NCBI RefSeq assembly: GCF_036226765.1
Contig: NZ_CP109017.1
Coordinates: 2,681,501-2,745,500, forward strand
Origin: Streptomyces sp. NBC_00670
GTDB lineage: Bacteria; Actinomycetota; Actinomycetes; Streptomycetales; Streptomycetaceae
DNA length: 64,000 nucleotides
Reading direction: 5' to 3'
Shown piece after piece: positions 16,342-26,529 of the stretch. The position numbers and the translations under genes are program-made. The notes beneath the pieces are model-generated. The model saw nothing but the letters and a program-made list of their open reading frames with translations. It did not search any database and was not told where the DNA came from. Numbering within the stretch: position 1 is the first letter of the stretch; every line of letters starts with the position of its first letter.

Positions 16342-16950
16342 ATGGACGGCATGAGTCTCAACCCGTTCCCGGACCCGTCCGACGTCGCGGGCGTCACCGC
16401 GGAGGGCGCCGCCTGGCTGGCCTCGGCCGGCCCGTACCCCCGCAGCACGCTCGCCCTCTGGGAGGAGCGGCCGGACGCGCCGCTCGTCCTGCCCTGCGGC
16501 ACGGTGTTCGACGTCGTCAACGTGCCCGCCGTCTTCGGCCGGAGCCTGCTCGACCGGCTGTGGGACGAGGGGCCCGGCTCCGGCCCGGTGGCCGTCCACC
16601 GCGGGCGCACGCTCCTGTTCACCGCCCCCGGCACCGCCCGCCGCCTCCCGTCACTGCTCGACGCCGAGGAGTGGGACGGCGGCGGTGCCGTGCCGCCGCT
16701 GCTCTGCCACGGCACCGGCGACGCCGTCACCGTGCCCGCGCTGCGCCCCGCGTCGGGTGCCGGGCGGCCGCCGGCCTCGCGCTGGCTGGTCGCCCCGGAC
16801 ACCCGTGATCCGTGGCTGCCGGGGGCCGAGGCGGTGTGCTGGGCGGCGATGCGGGCGGCCCGGGCGGCGGCCTCGGCGGCGGTGCGGATTTCGATTTTTC
16901 CTCCCGTCGATCAGGGTGCTAAGGTCTACGACGTCAGCAGGCGCCGCTAG
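16342..16950 (+). CDS. Conserved hypothetical protein, gene running into tRNA-Lys
   Basis: 202 residues from ATG 16342 (ATG 16351 is an alternative). It resembles the short Streptomyces proteins annotated as related to the N-terminal region of bifunctional primase/polymerase proteins (ALWEERPDAPLVLPCGTVFDVVNVP), but no primase catalytic acid pattern can be pointed out, so the role is open. The last three codons (CGC CGC TAG) are the first bases of the tRNA-Lys gene, an overlap of 10 bp. The tRNA promoter also lies in the coding sequence. Confidence 0.65.
   Translation: MDGMSLNPFPDPSDVAGVTAEGAAWLASAGPYPRSTLALWEERPDAPLVLPCGTVFDVVNVPAVFGRSLLDRLWDEGPGSGPVAVHRGRTLLFTAPGTARRLPSLLDAEEWDGGGAVPPLLCHGTGDAVTVPALRPASGAGRPPASRWLVAPDTRDPWLPGAEAVCWAAMRAARAAASAAVRISIFPPVDQGAKVYDVSRRR
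16920..16925 (+). promoter_or_regulatory. -10 element of the first tRNA-Lys gene
   Basis: TAAGGT ends 15 bases before the tRNA. The same hexamer at the same distance precedes the third tRNA copy (28518-28523), and both share GTCAGCAG right before the tRNA. No clear -35 was found. Confidence 0.5.
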
Positions 16951-17014
16951 CTCAGTTGGTTAGAGCAGCTGACTCTTAATCAGCGGGTCCGGGGTTCGAG
17001 TCCCTGGCGGCGCA
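16941..17014 (+). tRNA. tRNA-Lys (anticodon CUU), copy 1
   Basis: A full cloverleaf is readable: acceptor GCGCCGC pairs with GCGGCGC, D arm GCTC-AGTTGGTTA-GAGC, anticodon stem GCTGA/TCAGC with loop CTCTTAA (anticodon CTT), and T arm with GGTTCGAGTCC. The discriminator is A and no CCA is encoded. It decodes AAG. Two identical copies follow at 27385 and 28539. The 5' end overlaps the stop region of the upstream gene. Confidence 0.97.
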
Positions 17015-17022
17015 CACGACGG

Positions 17023-17055
17023 AAAGAGGCTCCTCGCTCGGCGAGGGGCCTCTTT
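17023..17055 (+). terminator. Terminator after tRNA-Lys copy 1
   Basis: Stem AAAGAGGC...GCCTCTTT with a C/G-rich upper part, starting 9 bases after the tRNA and ending in TCTTTC. Confidence 0.75.
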
Positions 17056-17080
17056 CGCATGCCCGGGACCATCGTCCGGC

Positions 17081-18505
17081 TCACTGTTCCGGCGCCGCCG
17101 TGACGGACACCGTCCACTCCCCGGACGCCGTGCGCCCCTCCACCGCCACCCGTACGCCCTCCCCCGGCACGGTGAAGGTCTCCCCCAGGGACACCGGGGC
17201 GTCCGCGAGCGGCGGGTAGACCGACTCGTCCCAGCAGGCGCCGGTGCGCGGGTGGGCGTCGACGACCTGGACGGGGCCGTCGCCGGACTCGGCCTCGTTG
17301 CGCACCCGGTAGACGAGGATGCCGCGGGTGCAGGCGGCGGCGTCGTTGCCGACCGGGTCGCGCGCCTCGATGGCGAGCACGCGGTCGGGGCCGGTGCGCA
17401 CCACCGCGAGCTTCGTCCCGCGCCCCGCCGCGGCGAGGGGGCGCGCCCCGATGCCGGGCGCCGCCGCGGGTGCGCCGGCGGCGCCGATCGCGCCGGAGAC
17501 CACCGGGGTCCCGGCCGACGTGAAGGCTCCCGCCGGTGTGGAGACGTCCGCCAGCGTGGAGACGTCCGCCGCCCCGGCGGTCCCCGTCGACGGTCCCGCG
17601 TCCACCGGCTCCAGAGTCAGCCGGGTGCTGCCCGGGCCCTTCACGCAGACGACCTGGCGGGGGTCGAGCCAGCCCAGCTTCCACTTGTGCCAGGCGAAGA
17701 GGTCCGGGGCGAGTCCGAACTGGCTGCCCATGAGGTCCCAGTCGCCGACGTAGGTGTCCCAGTCGCCCTTGCCGTCGACCGGCCGGTGGTAGAGGTCGGG
17801 CAGGTCGAACACGTGCCCAGTCTCGTGGGCGAGGACCAGCCGGTCCGGCGGGTGCCGTTCGAAGACGGTGACGACCCGGCGGATGTCCTTACCGTCGGCG
17901 CGCAGCGGCCGGTCCAGGTTGACCACCTTGGTGGCGTCGGAGTCGACGCCGGGCGCGTCGGGGTCGGCGACGAAGTAGACGACGTCGTAGCGCGAGAAGT
18001 CCACGTGCCGGTCGGCCGCGGCGAGCGCGTCGCGGAGATAGGCGGCCCGGCGGCCGGGGCTCCAGTCCCGCCGTATGGCGTACGCGGTGGAGGGGTGCGG
18101 CATCTGGATCCAGTGCGGCAGCGGGTGCGTGCGCAGAGAGAACCGGCCGTAGGAGGCGCGCTCGAAGAAGCGGTTCGTGGCCGGGAAGTAGTCGTCGGTC
18201 AGCTCCTTCGGGGTGGTCTCGGGGCCGGCGTCGGGGAAGGAGAGGAACACCATGACGGCGTCGAGCGGGCGGGTGGGCCGCGGATAGGCGGCGTTCCAGG
18301 AGTCGAGCCCCTCGGAGTGGTGCGCCTCGGTGCGCTGCAACGCGCAGGGGGTGGCGCCGGCCTCGGCGAGCGCGGGGCCGGTGACCAGGGAGGTCGCGGC
18401 GAGCGCGGTCATCGAGGTGAACACGGCCGCGGTGCTGCGCAGACGGGGCGCCCCGTCACGGACGAATCCCTTCAGGGGCCCCACGAGGGGCAGCAGGCGC
18501 GGCAA
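17081..18505 (-). CDS. Secreted M6-family metalloprotease (immune-inhibitor-A-like)
   Basis: 474 residues. TTG at 18505 is chosen because GGAGGTCGCC precedes it at ideal spacing; GTG 18484 is the alternative. A signal peptide is visible (charged start, hydrophobic AVFTSMTALAATSLVTG, cleavage after ALA near residue 47). The zinc site is LAHETGHVFDLPDLYHR, the HExxH motif of M6 proteases. A Ala/Gly/Thr-rich insert lies near residues 300-370, followed by a beta-rich C-terminal domain. It should act outside the cell as a protease. The 3' end is convergent with tRNA-Lys copy 1. Confidence 0.88.
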   Translation of the reverse strand: MPRLLPLVGPLKGFVRDGAPRLRSTAAVFTSMTALAATSLVTGPALAEAGATPCALQRTEAHHSEGLDSWNAAYPRPTRPLDAVMVFLSFPDAGPETTPKELTDDYFPATNRFFERASYGRFSLRTHPLPHWIQMPHPSTAYAIRRDWSPGRRAAYLRDALAAADRHVDFSRYDVVYFVADPDAPGVDSDATKVVNLDRPLRADGKDIRRVVTVFERHPPDRLVLAHETGHVFDLPDLYHRPVDGKGDWDTYVGDWDLMGSQFGLAPDLFAWHKWKLGWLDPRQVVCVKGPGSTRLTLEPVDAGPSTGTAGAADVSTLADVSTPAGAFTSAGTPVVSGAIGAAGAPAAAPGIGARPLAAAGRGTKLAVVRTGPDRVLAIEARDPVGNDAAACTRGILVYRVRNEAESGDGPVQVVDAHPRTGACWDESVYPPLADAPVSLGETFTVPGEGVRVAVEGRTASGEWTVSVTAAPEQ

Positions 18506-18966
18506 GGCGACCTCCGGGTGCGAGGGGGGAGTCGCACCCAGCCTGGGGTGATTAGTCGTATTTCTGCCTGTTTGCCTGCACCGGACGAGTGAGGCGACTT
18601 GCGGGGGTGGTGGCGCACGACGAAGGCGACGGCGCACGAGAGGGCGTCGGCGCACGGCAGGGCCTCGCCGTACGACCGGGCGACGGCGTGCGCCCCGCTC
18701 GTCCTCCCGGCGCGCGGGGTGGACGCTCGGGCGCCCCTCCGCACGCACGCCCGACCCGCGCCCCGATGCACCGAAGGCTCACGGAACGTCACATGCGGTC
18801 GGCATGTGAACGAACCGGACCAACGGCGAGCAGAAACGATCCCCCAGGTTCGGCCGACCCCGGAAGGCCCCGGACGGCGGCTGGAAGGCAGGGGGTACAA
18901 CCTCTATGATCGGCACACTTTCCTGCGAGATCCGTACGATGAACGAGTGCACTGCGGGAGCGAGCG
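18506..18966. other. Divergent intergenic region, protease / c-di-GMP enzyme
   Basis: 461 bp between two divergent genes. It holds an array of about five 18-bp degenerate repeats (18612-18702; GGCGCACGA...GGCGAC units) and likely promoters for both sides. For the rightward gene TATGAT at 18905-18910 is a plausible -10 element. No convincing gene was seen; all frames here lack ribosome sites and typical codon use. Confidence 0.6.
18612..18702. repeat. Degenerate 18-bp tandem repeats
   Basis: About five units with the shared start GGCGCACG and end GGGCGTC/GGGCGAC, diverging towards the right end. No protein is predicted across them. Confidence 0.5.
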
Positions 18967-20910
18967 GTGAGCGGAACGTCCGAAGGACCGGCACCCGCGG
19001 CAGAGCCCGGCCGAACCGACGTCACGGAGTGTGACGACAACGGATCCGTCGCCGCGTTCGCCGAGGCGCCGCTGGCGATGGCGGTCGTCGACCGCGAGGG
19101 GCGGGTGGTCACCGCCAACAGGGCGCTGGCCGCCCTGCTGGGCAGGGCCGCGCCCGGCACGGGTACGAGGGCCGACGGCGGGAGCGCCGCCGAGCGCTGG
19201 GCCGGCGACGACGCCGACGACGGCCTCACCGGCCGGGCCGCCGCCGACCTCGTCGACCTCGCCTCCGACGCCCGTACCTGGCACACCTACCGGGAGGTGC
19301 TGCGCGGCCGGCAGTCCCGGCTGCGCTGCACGCGCCGGCTCAAGCACCCCGACGGCCATTCGCTCTGGGTCCAGGTGACCGTCACCCCGCTGCCGCCGGC
19401 CCGGCGGGCGGTCCTGCTGTCGGTCACGGACATCAGCGCCCGCCGCGAACTCCAGGCCCGGCTACGGCACTTGCAACTGCACGACCCGGTGACCCGGCTG
19501 CCCAACCGCACCCTGTTCTTCGAACGCCTGACGGCCGCGCTGGAGGCGGAGTCCTACGCCGAGGGCACCGGCCGGATCGGCCTGTGCTACCTGGACCTGG
19601 ACGGCTTCAAGGCGGTCAACGACACCCTGGGCCATCGCCTCGGCGACCGCCTCCTCACCGCCGTCGCCGACCGCCTCACCCGCTGCGCGGCGGAGACGGT
19701 CCGGGGCCGCCAGGGCGACGCCGCCGGCACCGCGAACGCCGAGGGCGGCGCGCCGGTGGCCGGCGGGGCGCCCCTCGTCGCCCGGCTCGGTGGGGACGAG
19801 TTCGCGTTGCTCGTGGAGGGGTCCACCGGGACCGATCAGCTCGCCGAGCTCGCCGAGTCGGCGCTGGAGGCGTTGCGCGCGCCGTTCGAGCTCGCGGAGC
19901 ACCGGGTGTCCGTGTCCGCCTCGATCGGCGTCGTCGAGCGGCGGGCCGCCGGGACCACCGCGACCGCGCTGATGCAGGACGCCGACACGACGCTGTACTG
20001 GGCGAAGGCCGACGGCCGGGCGCGCTGGACGCTGTTCGATCCGGAGCGCAACGCGCACCGGATGACCCGTCAGGCCCTCGCCTCCACCCTCCGCCCCGGC
20101 ATCGAACAGGGCGAGTTCGCGCTGGAGTACCAGCCGCTCGTCGGCATGACGGACGGCCGCGTGCACGGCGTCGAGGCACTGGTGCGCTGGCACCACCCGC
20201 AGTTCGGGGCGCTCGCGCCGAATCGGTTCATCTCACTCGCGGAGGAGGACGGCTCGATCGTCCAGCTCGGCCGCTGGGTGCTGACCACCGCGTGCCGGCA
20301 GGCGCGCCGCTGGCAGCTGGACCACCCGGACGCGCCCCCGCTCTTCGTCAGCGTCAACGTGGCGGTGCGCCAGATCTGGGACTCCGACCTGGTGGCCGAC
20401 GTGGCCCGGACGCTCGCCGAGACGGGCCTGCCCCCGCATCTGCTCCAGCTCGAACTGACCGAGTCCGCGCTGACGGGCTCGGCCGGCCGCCCGCTCCAGG
20501 CCCTCGAAGCCCTCAGCGACATGGGCGTACGCATCGCCATCGACGACTTCGGCACCGGTTACTCCAACCTCGCCTATCTCAGCCGGCTCCCGGTGAACGT
20601 CCTGAAGCTGGACGGCTCCTTCGTCCGCGGGTTCCAGTACGAGGCCCCCGGCGCGGGCACCGGCACACCGGGCCCCGGGCCCGGCGAGCCGTCGGCCAGC
20701 CCCGCCGACGAGGTGATCGTCGAGGCGATGGTGCAGCTCGCGCACCGGCTCGGGCTGACGGTGATCGCCGAGTGCGTGGAGACCTCGGCGCAGGCCGCCC
20801 GTCTGCGCGCCATCGGCTGCGACACCGGCCAGGGCTGGCTGTACTCCCGCCCGGTCCCGCCGGACCGCATCTCCGACCTGCTGGCGACGGCGGCGGTGGG
20901 CAACGCGTAG
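18967..20910 (+). CDS. PAS-GGDEF-EAL c-di-GMP enzyme
   Basis: 647 residues from GTG 18967. A PAS domain (about 25-165) leads to a GGDEF domain with the intact active site RLGGDEFALL (near 275-282). The EAL domain shows EALVRW, LELTESAL, IDDFGTGYSNLAYL, KLDGSFV and ECVETSAQ, so both diguanylate cyclase and phosphodiesterase sites look complete. No TM segment is seen, so it is cytoplasmic. It resembles the Streptomyces bifunctional c-di-GMP enzymes that influence development through BldD. A short Gly/Pro insert lies in the EAL domain (about 563-580). Confidence 0.93.
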   Translation: MSGTSEGPAPAAEPGRTDVTECDDNGSVAAFAEAPLAMAVVDREGRVVTANRALAALLGRAAPGTGTRADGGSAAERWAGDDADDGLTGRAAADLVDLASDARTWHTYREVLRGRQSRLRCTRRLKHPDGHSLWVQVTVTPLPPARRAVLLSVTDISARRELQARLRHLQLHDPVTRLPNRTLFFERLTAALEAESYAEGTGRIGLCYLDLDGFKAVNDTLGHRLGDRLLTAVADRLTRCAAETVRGRQGDAAGTANAEGGAPVAGGAPLVARLGGDEFALLVEGSTGTDQLAELAESALEALRAPFELAEHRVSVSASIGVVERRAAGTTATALMQDADTTLYWAKADGRARWTLFDPERNAHRMTRQALASTLRPGIEQGEFALEYQPLVGMTDGRVHGVEALVRWHHPQFGALAPNRFISLAEEDGSIVQLGRWVLTTACRQARRWQLDHPDAPPLFVSVNVAVRQIWDSDLVADVARTLAETGLPPHLLQLELTESALTGSAGRPLQALEALSDMGVRIAIDDFGTGYSNLAYLSRLPVNVLKLDGSFVRGFQYEAPGAGTGTPGPGPGEPSASPADEVIVEAMVQLAHRLGLTVIAECVETSAQAARLRAIGCDTGQGWLYSRPVPPDRISDLLATAAVGNA

Positions 20911-20963
20911 GCGCCGCCCACGGGTTGGTCAGCCGGCCGTCGGCAGTCCGTACGCGTCGGCGA

Positions 20964-22067
<1,104 letters not shown>

Positions 22068-22248
22068 CGGGTACCTCCTGCTGCTCGTACGCGTACGCGT
22101 CACGCTGTGACCGTGTGCGTAACAGGAGGGGGTCCCCGGTTATTCCGGCCGCAGGGGCTTTCCGCCCCCGCCGCCCTTACTCGCGCCCACCGCGGCGGAG
22201 CCGCGCAGAAGGTACAGCCCCGCGCCCCTTACGGGGGCGCCGCACCCC

Positions 22249-22980
22249 TCACACCTGCACGATCGGTTCTCGTGTGAACAACGCGCCCAGCCTTGGCGCG
22301 TTCACCCGGCGGTCGGCCAGGCGCAGTGCCTCCCACACCGTGACCTGGTTCGCCGTGAGGACCGGTTTGCCGAGCGCCTGCTCCAGCTCCTCCACGCACG
22401 CCGCCGTGTGCAGCGCCGTGTTCGGCAGGAGTACCGCCTGCGCCTGCGCGTGGTCGCCCTCGCGGGCCAGCCGCAGGACGTCCTCCGGGCCCCACCGGGC
22501 GACCTCCGCCGCCGTCCCGACGCCCGCGCCCCGTACGGCGACGACCTCGATGCCCGCCGCGCCCAGGAAGTCCGCGAACAGCCCGGCGACGTCCTCGGGG
22601 TACGTCGCCGCGACGGCGACACGCTGCGCGCCGACCTCCTGGACGGCGCGCACGAACCCGAAGGACGTCGCGGAGGCCGGCATCCCCGCCGCGCGGGCGA
22701 GGTCGCGGATCTGGTCGCGCGCGCCGTCCCAGCCGTGCACGAAGCTGCCGCTGGTGGAGGCGAGGACGACGGCCTCCGCACCGGACAGGCGCAGCCGTTC
22801 GATGCCGGCGGCGAGGTGCTCCGGGGAGCCGAGTTCGCGGAGGGCACCGACGTGGTGGGCGTCCTCGCCGATCTCCGTGTGCACGAGGTCGACCCGGACG
22901 TCGCTGCCCAGAAGCTGCTCGATGCGGGGGTAGTCGTCCTCGGCGGAGTGGCCCGGATAGAGGAGTCCGAGTGCGGTCAT
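22249..22980 (-). CDS. Asp/Glu racemase-like protein, EutA-type
   Basis: 243 residues. A maleate isomerase / arylmalonate decarboxylase-type fold is indicated by LGLLYPGHSAEDDYPRIE at the start, the first catalytic-position region VLASTSGSF (Ser/Thr replacing Cys) and the second in LLPNTALHTAACVEELEQ. In known ectoine-utilisation clusters a member of this superfamily, EutA, accompanies the ehuABCD transporter. Here the gene is divergent from ehuB at 195 bp, which supports that reading, but the ectoine hydrolases EutD/EutE are not in the window. Assignment as EutA is inference. Confidence 0.8.
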   Translation of the reverse strand: MTALGLLYPGHSAEDDYPRIEQLLGSDVRVDLVHTEIGEDAHHVGALRELGSPEHLAAGIERLRLSGAEAVVLASTSGSFVHGWDGARDQIRDLARAAGMPASATSFGFVRAVQEVGAQRVAVAATYPEDVAGLFADFLGAAGIEVVAVRGAGVGTAAEVARWGPEDVLRLAREGDHAQAQAVLLPNTALHTAACVEELEQALGKPVLTANQVTVWEALRLADRRVNAPRLGALFTREPIVQV

Positions 22981-23121
22981 GCCCAACCTTTCTGCTGCTG
23001 CCCGTCCCTGGCCCGTCCCTGCCCTCTGCCCGTTTGGCGCGAAACGGAACGGTCTCCTTTCGGACAACGTTGGATCACATCTCCCGGTCGGCCCGCATGC
23101 CTCGCGGAGATCGGGCAGGGG

Positions 23122-23155
23122 CCACTACTGGCCTGCGTCCGGCAGGCCAGTGGTA
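23122..23155. promoter_or_regulatory. Inverted repeat in the ehuB leader
   Basis: CCACTACTGGCCTGC and GCAGGCCAGTGGTAG flank a short GTCCG-type spacer. The arms complement at about 13 of 15 positions, including ten consecutive bases. It lies just upstream of the AGGAGG ribosome site of ehuB, a place for an operator or an RNA hairpin controlling the operon. Confidence 0.55.
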
Positions 23156-23174
23156 GCCGTTCCCAGGAGGCCGA

Positions 23175-24083
23175 GTGTCCACATCGGAGTTCCCCAACCT
23201 GTCCCGCCGGGGTTTTCTCACCAGAACCGCTGCCGTCGGTGGCCTGATCGCCGTCCCCGGACTGCTGACCGCGTGCAGCAAGACGGACACCGGCAGCGAC
23301 GGCGAGGGCTCGAAGCTGGAGCAGCTCAAGAAGCAGGGCTACGTGAAGGTGGCCTACGCCAACGAGGCGCCCTACGGCTACAAAGAGGACGGAAAGCTCA
23401 AGGGTGAGGCACCCACCCTGCACCGCGAGATATTCAAGGCCCTCGGCGTGGACGAGCTGCGCCCGACGTTCTCGGAGTGGGACGGCCTGATCCCCGGTCT
23501 CCAGGCCGGCAAGTACGACGTGATCAGCGCCGGTATGGCGATCATCCCCGAGCGCTGCGAGAAGGCGCTGTTCTCGGAGCCGGAGTTCATCTCGCCCACC
23601 GCGATGATGGTGAAGAAGGGCAACCCGAAGAACCTGACCGACCTGGCGTCGGCGAAGAAGGCCGGGGTCACCATCGGTGTGATGTCGGGCGCGGTGGAGA
23701 AGGGCTACGCCACCTCCGCCGGGATTTCCGACGGCGACATCAAGACGCTCCAGAAGCCCCAGGACGGCGCGGACGCGGTCAAGGGTGGCCGGATCGACGC
23801 CTTCCTGCTCACCAGCATCTCGCTGAACTGGCTGGCCAAGAACAACAGCGGCCTGGAGGTCACCGAGGCGTTCGTCCCGGAGATCGACGGCACCAAGCAG
23901 TACAGCCCGGGCGGCGCCGTCTTCCGCAAGGGCGCCGAGGAGCTGCGGGACGCGTTCAACGAGCAGCTGAAGAAGATCACGTCCGACGCGGACCGCTACG
24001 TCGACCTCATCGGGGAGTACGGCTTCGGCAAGGAGACGATCCCGCCGGCCAACCTGAAGACCGCCCAGCTCTGCAAGGCCTGA
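23175..24083 (+). CDS. ehuB: Ectoine-type ABC transporter substrate-binding lipoprotein
   Basis: 302 residues from GTG 23175 with AGGAGG upstream. The N-terminus has a twin-arginine signal (SRRGFLT, Arg11-Arg12) followed by the lipobox LLTAC, Cys34, so a Tat-exported lipoprotein is predicted. The rest is a family-3 solute-binding fold (QGYVKVAYANEAPYGYKEDGKLKGEAPTL at its start). EhuB binds ectoine/hydroxyectoine in known systems; the name rests on gene order ehuBCDA and the resemblance, and other polar amino acids are possible. It is the first gene of the operon. Confidence 0.82.
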   Translation: MSTSEFPNLSRRGFLTRTAAVGGLIAVPGLLTACSKTDTGSDGEGSKLEQLKKQGYVKVAYANEAPYGYKEDGKLKGEAPTLHREIFKALGVDELRPTFSEWDGLIPGLQAGKYDVISAGMAIIPERCEKALFSEPEFISPTAMMVKKGNPKNLTDLASAKKAGVTIGVMSGAVEKGYATSAGISDGDIKTLQKPQDGADAVKGGRIDAFLLTSISLNWLAKNNSGLEVTEAFVPEIDGTKQYSPGGAVFRKGAEELRDAFNEQLKKITSDADRYVDLIGEYGFGKETIPPANLKTAQLCKA

Positions 24084-24098
24084 CGGGAACCGCTGCCC

Positions 24099-24842
24099 AT
24101 GGGTGACTTCTACTCTTATTTCTTCGACCATTTGTCGAACGTGTGGTCGGGGCTGGCGGTGACGGTCGAGGCCACCGTCTTCGGGGCGGCCGTCGCCCTG
24201 GTGCTGTCCTTCGTGTTCGGTTTCATGGCGGACAGCCGGCTCGTGCTGGTGCGGGGGGTGGCACGGGTGATCGTGGAGTTCTTCCGCGGCACCTCGCTGT
24301 ACGTCCAGCTGTTCTGGCTCTACTACGCGCTTCCGCTGCTCTTCGGCTATGAGCTCGCACCGCTGTTCTGCGGTGTCGTGGCGTTCGGCATGAACTACGG
24401 CGCCTACGGGGCCGAGGTGGTGCGCGGTGCGCTGAAGGCCGTGCCGAAGGCGCAGTTCGAGGCCGCCGTGGCACTCAATCTGACGCCGGTCCAGCGGATG
24501 CGCCGGGTCATCCTGCCGCAGGCGTGGGTGCAGATGATCCCGCCGTTCACCAATCTGCTGATCCAGCTGCTGAAGGCGACGCCGCTGCTGTGGCTGATCA
24601 CCGCGGCCGATCTGACGATGGTCGTCCAGCAGATGCGTGACCGCACCGGCGCGACGACCTGGGCGTATCTGACGCTGCTGGTGATGTACTTCGTCCTCGC
24701 CTATCTGCTGACCCTGTTGATGAACGTCCTGGAGCGGCGCGCCAAGGTCCGGCTCGGGCAGCGCCCGGACGCCCGCGGCCTGCTGCGCACCCGCAGCGCC
24801 GAGTCGGCGCGCGCGTCCGAGATGGCGGGAGGCTCCCTGTGA
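24099..24842 (+). CDS. ehuC: ABC transporter permease, EhuC-like
   Basis: 247 residues, 15 bp after ehuB. A polar-amino-acid permease: TM segments near 15-40, 55-80, 85-110 and 180-205, and the EAA loop GALKAVPKAQFEAAVALNLTPVQRMRRVILPQAW. It forms the membrane channel with EhuD. It overlaps the ehuD start by GTGA. The C-terminal tail (from about 225) is hydrophilic and variable. Confidence 0.85.
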   Translation: MGDFYSYFFDHLSNVWSGLAVTVEATVFGAAVALVLSFVFGFMADSRLVLVRGVARVIVEFFRGTSLYVQLFWLYYALPLLFGYELAPLFCGVVAFGMNYGAYGAEVVRGALKAVPKAQFEAAVALNLTPVQRMRRVILPQAWVQMIPPFTNLLIQLLKATPLLWLITAADLTMVVQQMRDRTGATTWAYLTLLVMYFVLAYLLTLLMNVLERRAKVRLGQRPDARGLLRTRSAESARASEMAGGSL

Positions 24843-25483
24843 ACTACGACTGGGACTGGGGGGCCGTCGGGGACTCCTGGCCACTGCTGTGGGACGGCTT
24901 CAAGACGACCCTGCTGGCCACGGTGCTCGGCACCGTGGTCGCCACCGTGCTGGGGCTGCTGGTCGCCATGGCCGGGCGGGCGCCGACCCGGCTGGTGAGC
25001 GTTCCCGTGCGGGTGCTCACCGAGTTCGTCCGCTCCACGCCGCTGCTGGTGCAACTGGTCGGCGCCTACGCGGTCTTCCACACGGTCGAGCCGCTGACCA
25101 TCGGCATCGTGGTGCTCGGAATCCACTACGCCTCGTACATGTCGGAGGTGTACCGGGCGGGCATCGACGCCGTGCCGAAGGGGCAGTGGGAGGCGTGCCG
25201 GGCGCTGTCCCTGTCGCCGCGCCGCACCTGGCAGGCCGTGATCCTGCCGCAGGCCGTGCGCAACGTGCTGCCCGCGCTCGGCAACTACGCCATCGCCATG
25301 TTCAAGGAGACCCCGTTCCTGGCCGTCATCACGGTCCAGGAGATGGTCGCCGGAGCCCGCGAGTACGGCGCCACCCACTTCACCTACGCCGAGACGTTCA
25401 CCCTGGCCGGGCTGATCTTCCTGGCGGCGAGCTATCCGACCTCGCTTCTGATGAGAAAACTGGAGAAGCGCCTTGGCCACTGA
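24839..25483 (+). CDS. ehuD: ABC transporter permease, EhuD-like
   Basis: 214 residues from GTG 24839, translationally coupled to ehuC. The EAA loop reads AGIDAVPKGQWEACRALSLSPRRTWQAVILPQAVRNVLP. Several TM segments, typical of the His/Glu/Gln/ectoine permease family. It overlaps ehuA by 11 bp. Confidence 0.85.
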   Translation: MNYDWDWGAVGDSWPLLWDGFKTTLLATVLGTVVATVLGLLVAMAGRAPTRLVSVPVRVLTEFVRSTPLLVQLVGAYAVFHTVEPLTIGIVVLGIHYASYMSEVYRAGIDAVPKGQWEACRALSLSPRRTWQAVILPQAVRNVLPALGNYAIAMFKETPFLAVITVQEMVAGAREYGATHFTYAETFTLAGLIFLAASYPTSLLMRKLEKRLGH

Positions 25484-26303
25484 CCCCCTGCAGAAGACTC
25501 CGGCCTCCGAGCCCGCTCCCGGCGCGGCGGACGCCCCCGGCGACCTCGTGCGCTTCGACCACGTGGTCAAGCGCTTCGGGGACCACACCGTCCTGGACCG
25601 CCTCGACTTCGCCGTCCAGCAGGGCGAGCACGTCACGCTGATCGGGCCGAGCGGCTCGGGCAAGACGACGATCCTGCGGCTGCTGATGACCCTGGAGCGC
25701 GTCAGCGACGGCGTGATCTGGGTGGACGGCGAGCCGCTGTCGCACATGCGGGCGTCGGACGGCACCCTGAAGCCCGCCAACGAGAAGCATCTGCGCCGGA
25801 TGCGCGCGCAGATCGGCATGGTCTTCCAGCAGTTCAACCTGTTCCCGAACATGAACGTGCTGCGGAACATCACCGAGGCGCCCGTCAGCGTCCTGGGCCT
25901 CGGCCGCGAGGAGGCCGAGGAACGGGCGCGTGGCCTGCTGGAGCTCGTCGGGCTCGCCGACAAGATCGACGCGCATCCCTCGCAGCTCTCCGGCGGCCAG
26001 CAGCAGCGGGTGGCGATCGCCCGGGCGCTGGCCATGCGGCCGAAGATCATGCTCCTCGACGAGGTGACCTCGGCCCTCGACCCCGAGCTGGTGGCGGGCG
26101 TGCTCGACCTGCTCCGGGAGATCGCCCGGACCACCGACATCACCCTGCTGTGCGTGACCCACGAGATGGGCTTCGCCCGGGACATCTCCGATCAGGTGCT
26201 GATGTTCGACTCCGGTCGTGTCATCGAGTCCGGCCCGCCGGAGAAGCTCTTCGGCGAACCGGAGCACGTGCGCACCAGGGAATTCCTCAGCGCGGTGCGG
26301 TGA
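25473..26303 (+). CDS. ehuA: ABC transporter ATP-binding protein, EhuA-like
   Basis: 276 residues; TTG at 25473 overlaps ehuD by 11 bp. Walker A is GPSGSGKTT, the signature LSGGQQQRVAIARALAM, Walker B IMLLDEVTSALD and the switch His in CVTHEMGF. It energises uptake by EhuBCD. The N-terminal about 25 residues are Pro/Ala-rich and may not all be translated. It ends the four-gene transporter operon. Confidence 0.87.
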   Translation: MATDPLQKTPASEPAPGAADAPGDLVRFDHVVKRFGDHTVLDRLDFAVQQGEHVTLIGPSGSGKTTILRLLMTLERVSDGVIWVDGEPLSHMRASDGTLKPANEKHLRRMRAQIGMVFQQFNLFPNMNVLRNITEAPVSVLGLGREEAEERARGLLELVGLADKIDAHPSQLSGGQQQRVAIARALAMRPKIMLLDEVTSALDPELVAGVLDLLREIARTTDITLLCVTHEMGFARDISDQVLMFDSGRVIESGPPEKLFGEPEHVRTREFLSAVR

Positions 26304-26529
26304 CGGCCGAGCGCGGGGGCGGCAGGGGGACGGCCGCGCGGGAAGGGCGGTCGTCCGAGGTCACGGCCGACCGGGGATGACCGCGGCATGTGCCAGGGTG
26401 GTGCGCCGCTGCTGAGAGGCCCGTACGCCCTCGCGAATCTCCGCAACAGCCGCACCCCCGCCCCCGCTCCGGCCCTATCGTGGAGGGCACAAGCCGTCCG
26501 GAGAATGGCCCGGAGCGCAGGGGGAGACC

